Made by a program: the position numbers and the translations under genes
Assembly: GCA_964017125.1 (NCBI GenBank)
Contig: OZ024916.1
Span: forward strand, 4,103,798 to 4,167,797
Direction of reading: 5' to 3'
Origin: Flabesymbios commensalis
Lineage: Eukaryota; Annelida; Polychaeta; Terebellida; Flabelligeridae
Length of the DNA: 64,000 bases
The notes under the pieces: model-generated
Databases searched by the model: none
What the model saw: only the letters and a program-made list of their open reading frames with translations
What the model was told of the DNA's origin: nothing
Shown here: piece by piece, positions 63,181-64,000 of the stretch
How the letters are laid out: the number at the start of each line of letters is the position of its first letter
Numbering within the stretch: position 1 is the stretch's first letter

Positions 63181-63871
63181 TAGCCCAGTATAGGGGAGAC
63201 ATACTTATATAAACTTGCCTCTCATTGGGACAAGGAATCCTCGAACTTGACATAGTTTCAGGGTCAGGTGTGGGTCACGGTACACCAGATTTTGATGCCC
63301 TATCAAAACACAGCAATTAAAGAAGAGAATCTCAAAGCACTGTAGCAGGGCCACCTAGCTGTGCTAGTGTGGCCCTGAGAAGGAGGCTGCTTACAAATGC
63401 GTGTAATACATTATGCAGTGGTGTCCCCTTTTAACGCGAGTTGGAATTACGCTTTGTATCATCATATAAAACAAGTAATAATTTCACCACTTTAGCCTCC
63501 AAATAAAAAATGTTTTTCTAGGTTTGACAGTTATGACGATATCTCTGCATTATTTTTTTTGGACGGAAATAAATGCTAATATAGCAGATAAGTCATCTTG
63601 TATTATGATAATTGTTTAACGAATAAAATATCTTCATTTAAATAACAGAAGAGCTGTGTGCATAACGTTCACAACTATGTGGGCACAGAACGAGAGGGGA
63701 GTAACGATATGTCGTCAAGCATAGCGACCACAAAGAAAATCGGGGCAAAACATTGGTAACAACCATAACTTGACAGACGTGTCTTTTGATTCGAGCTTTT
63801 ATTATTTAAAAAATCTATTTAGAATACATGAGCAATATTTTAAAATTATAATATGTATTCCTCTCTTTCAG

Positions 63872-63928
63872 ACCACTGTCATGAATGTCACTGAGGATTG
63901 GAGCGTTAGCAGTATACTGATATCTTGA
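63872..63928 (+). CDS. possible short terminal exon
   Basis: After TTCCTCTCTTTCAG the sequence reads TTVMNVTEDWSVSSILIS and a stop. Acceptor quality is good, but nothing upstream supports a gene here. Confidence 0.15.
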   Translation, partial: TTVMNVTEDWSVSSILIS

Positions 63929-64000
63929 AAACAAAACACGTTCATTTTTATGACACAATTTATTCATGGTTGAATTTTAATAATTTTCTATTTCACCTTT

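Larger units (their letters stand above)
60595..63389. mobile_element. element bounded by ~130-bp inverted repeats
   Basis: CAGCCTCCTTCTCAGGGCCA then CACTA at 60595 is mirrored at 63365-63389; the similarity continues through GTGCTTTGAGATTCTCTTCT, GATAGGGCATCA, TCTGGTGTACCGTGACCCAC and ACCTGACCCTGAAA (left to 60713, right from 63257). The right copy has 18 extra bases. No transposase seen. The interior has the 76-bp array and many GGCC words. No target duplication found. Confidence 0.65.

Overview
The window reads as nuclear DNA of a marine invertebrate, most likely a mollusc or another lophotrochozoan. Evidence: GT-AG introns, AT-rich intergenic DNA, tRNA-derived SINEs ending in (ATTC)n or (CACT)n, several LINE families, many fold-back MITEs, a large minisatellite, and no prokaryote-like packing of genes. 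The species call is inference.

The one gene that can be assembled is a cyanophycinase-like (peptidase family S51) gene on the plus strand. Six exons, 104-333, 6496-6623, 11922-12057, 12574-12715, 13557-13756 and 15357-15636, join in frame to 371 codons plus a stop; the 5' part lies upstream of the window. Its introns hold a SINE, a fold-back MITE, a LINE cut by a 1.7 kb insertion, and arrays of copied splice junctions: the acceptor plus the first bases of an exon has been duplicated in tandem upstream of exon 5 and of exon 6 (at least eight extra copies at exon 6). A second gene shows one exon: a minus-strand exon at 24739-24926 with the GFTSSGI...NGGG signature of the IFI6/IFI27 (ISG12) membrane protein family.

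The rest is mostly repeats. 980-5235 is a TIR-bounded element with remains of a recurrent uncharacterised protein, a relative of which lies at 42480-43760. 16920-20455 is a hAT-like element with an 8-bp target duplication, filled by LINE fragments. 21302-22975 is an element dense in CGACT/AGTCG words and carrying a nested TTAA hairpin MITE. 25.3-34.6 kb holds SINEs, tandem duplications, LINE ends and MITEs. 36.7-39.2 kb has two long direct repeats around a 0.7 kb core. 44-51 kb is rich in fold-back and hairpin elements. 52418-54211 is a 40-bp minisatellite. 54635-60391 is an LTR retrotransposon with apparently identical 1,010-bp LTRs and no recognisable gag-pol. 60595-63389 is bounded by inverted repeats.

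Three patterns recur: several families of short TTAA-ended elements each with a near-perfect central stem-loop; a degenerate TTGGGCCAACGTTG-like word scattered over most of the window, including inside the LTRs; and a dimeric-tRNA SINE present in four near-full copies and several partial ones.
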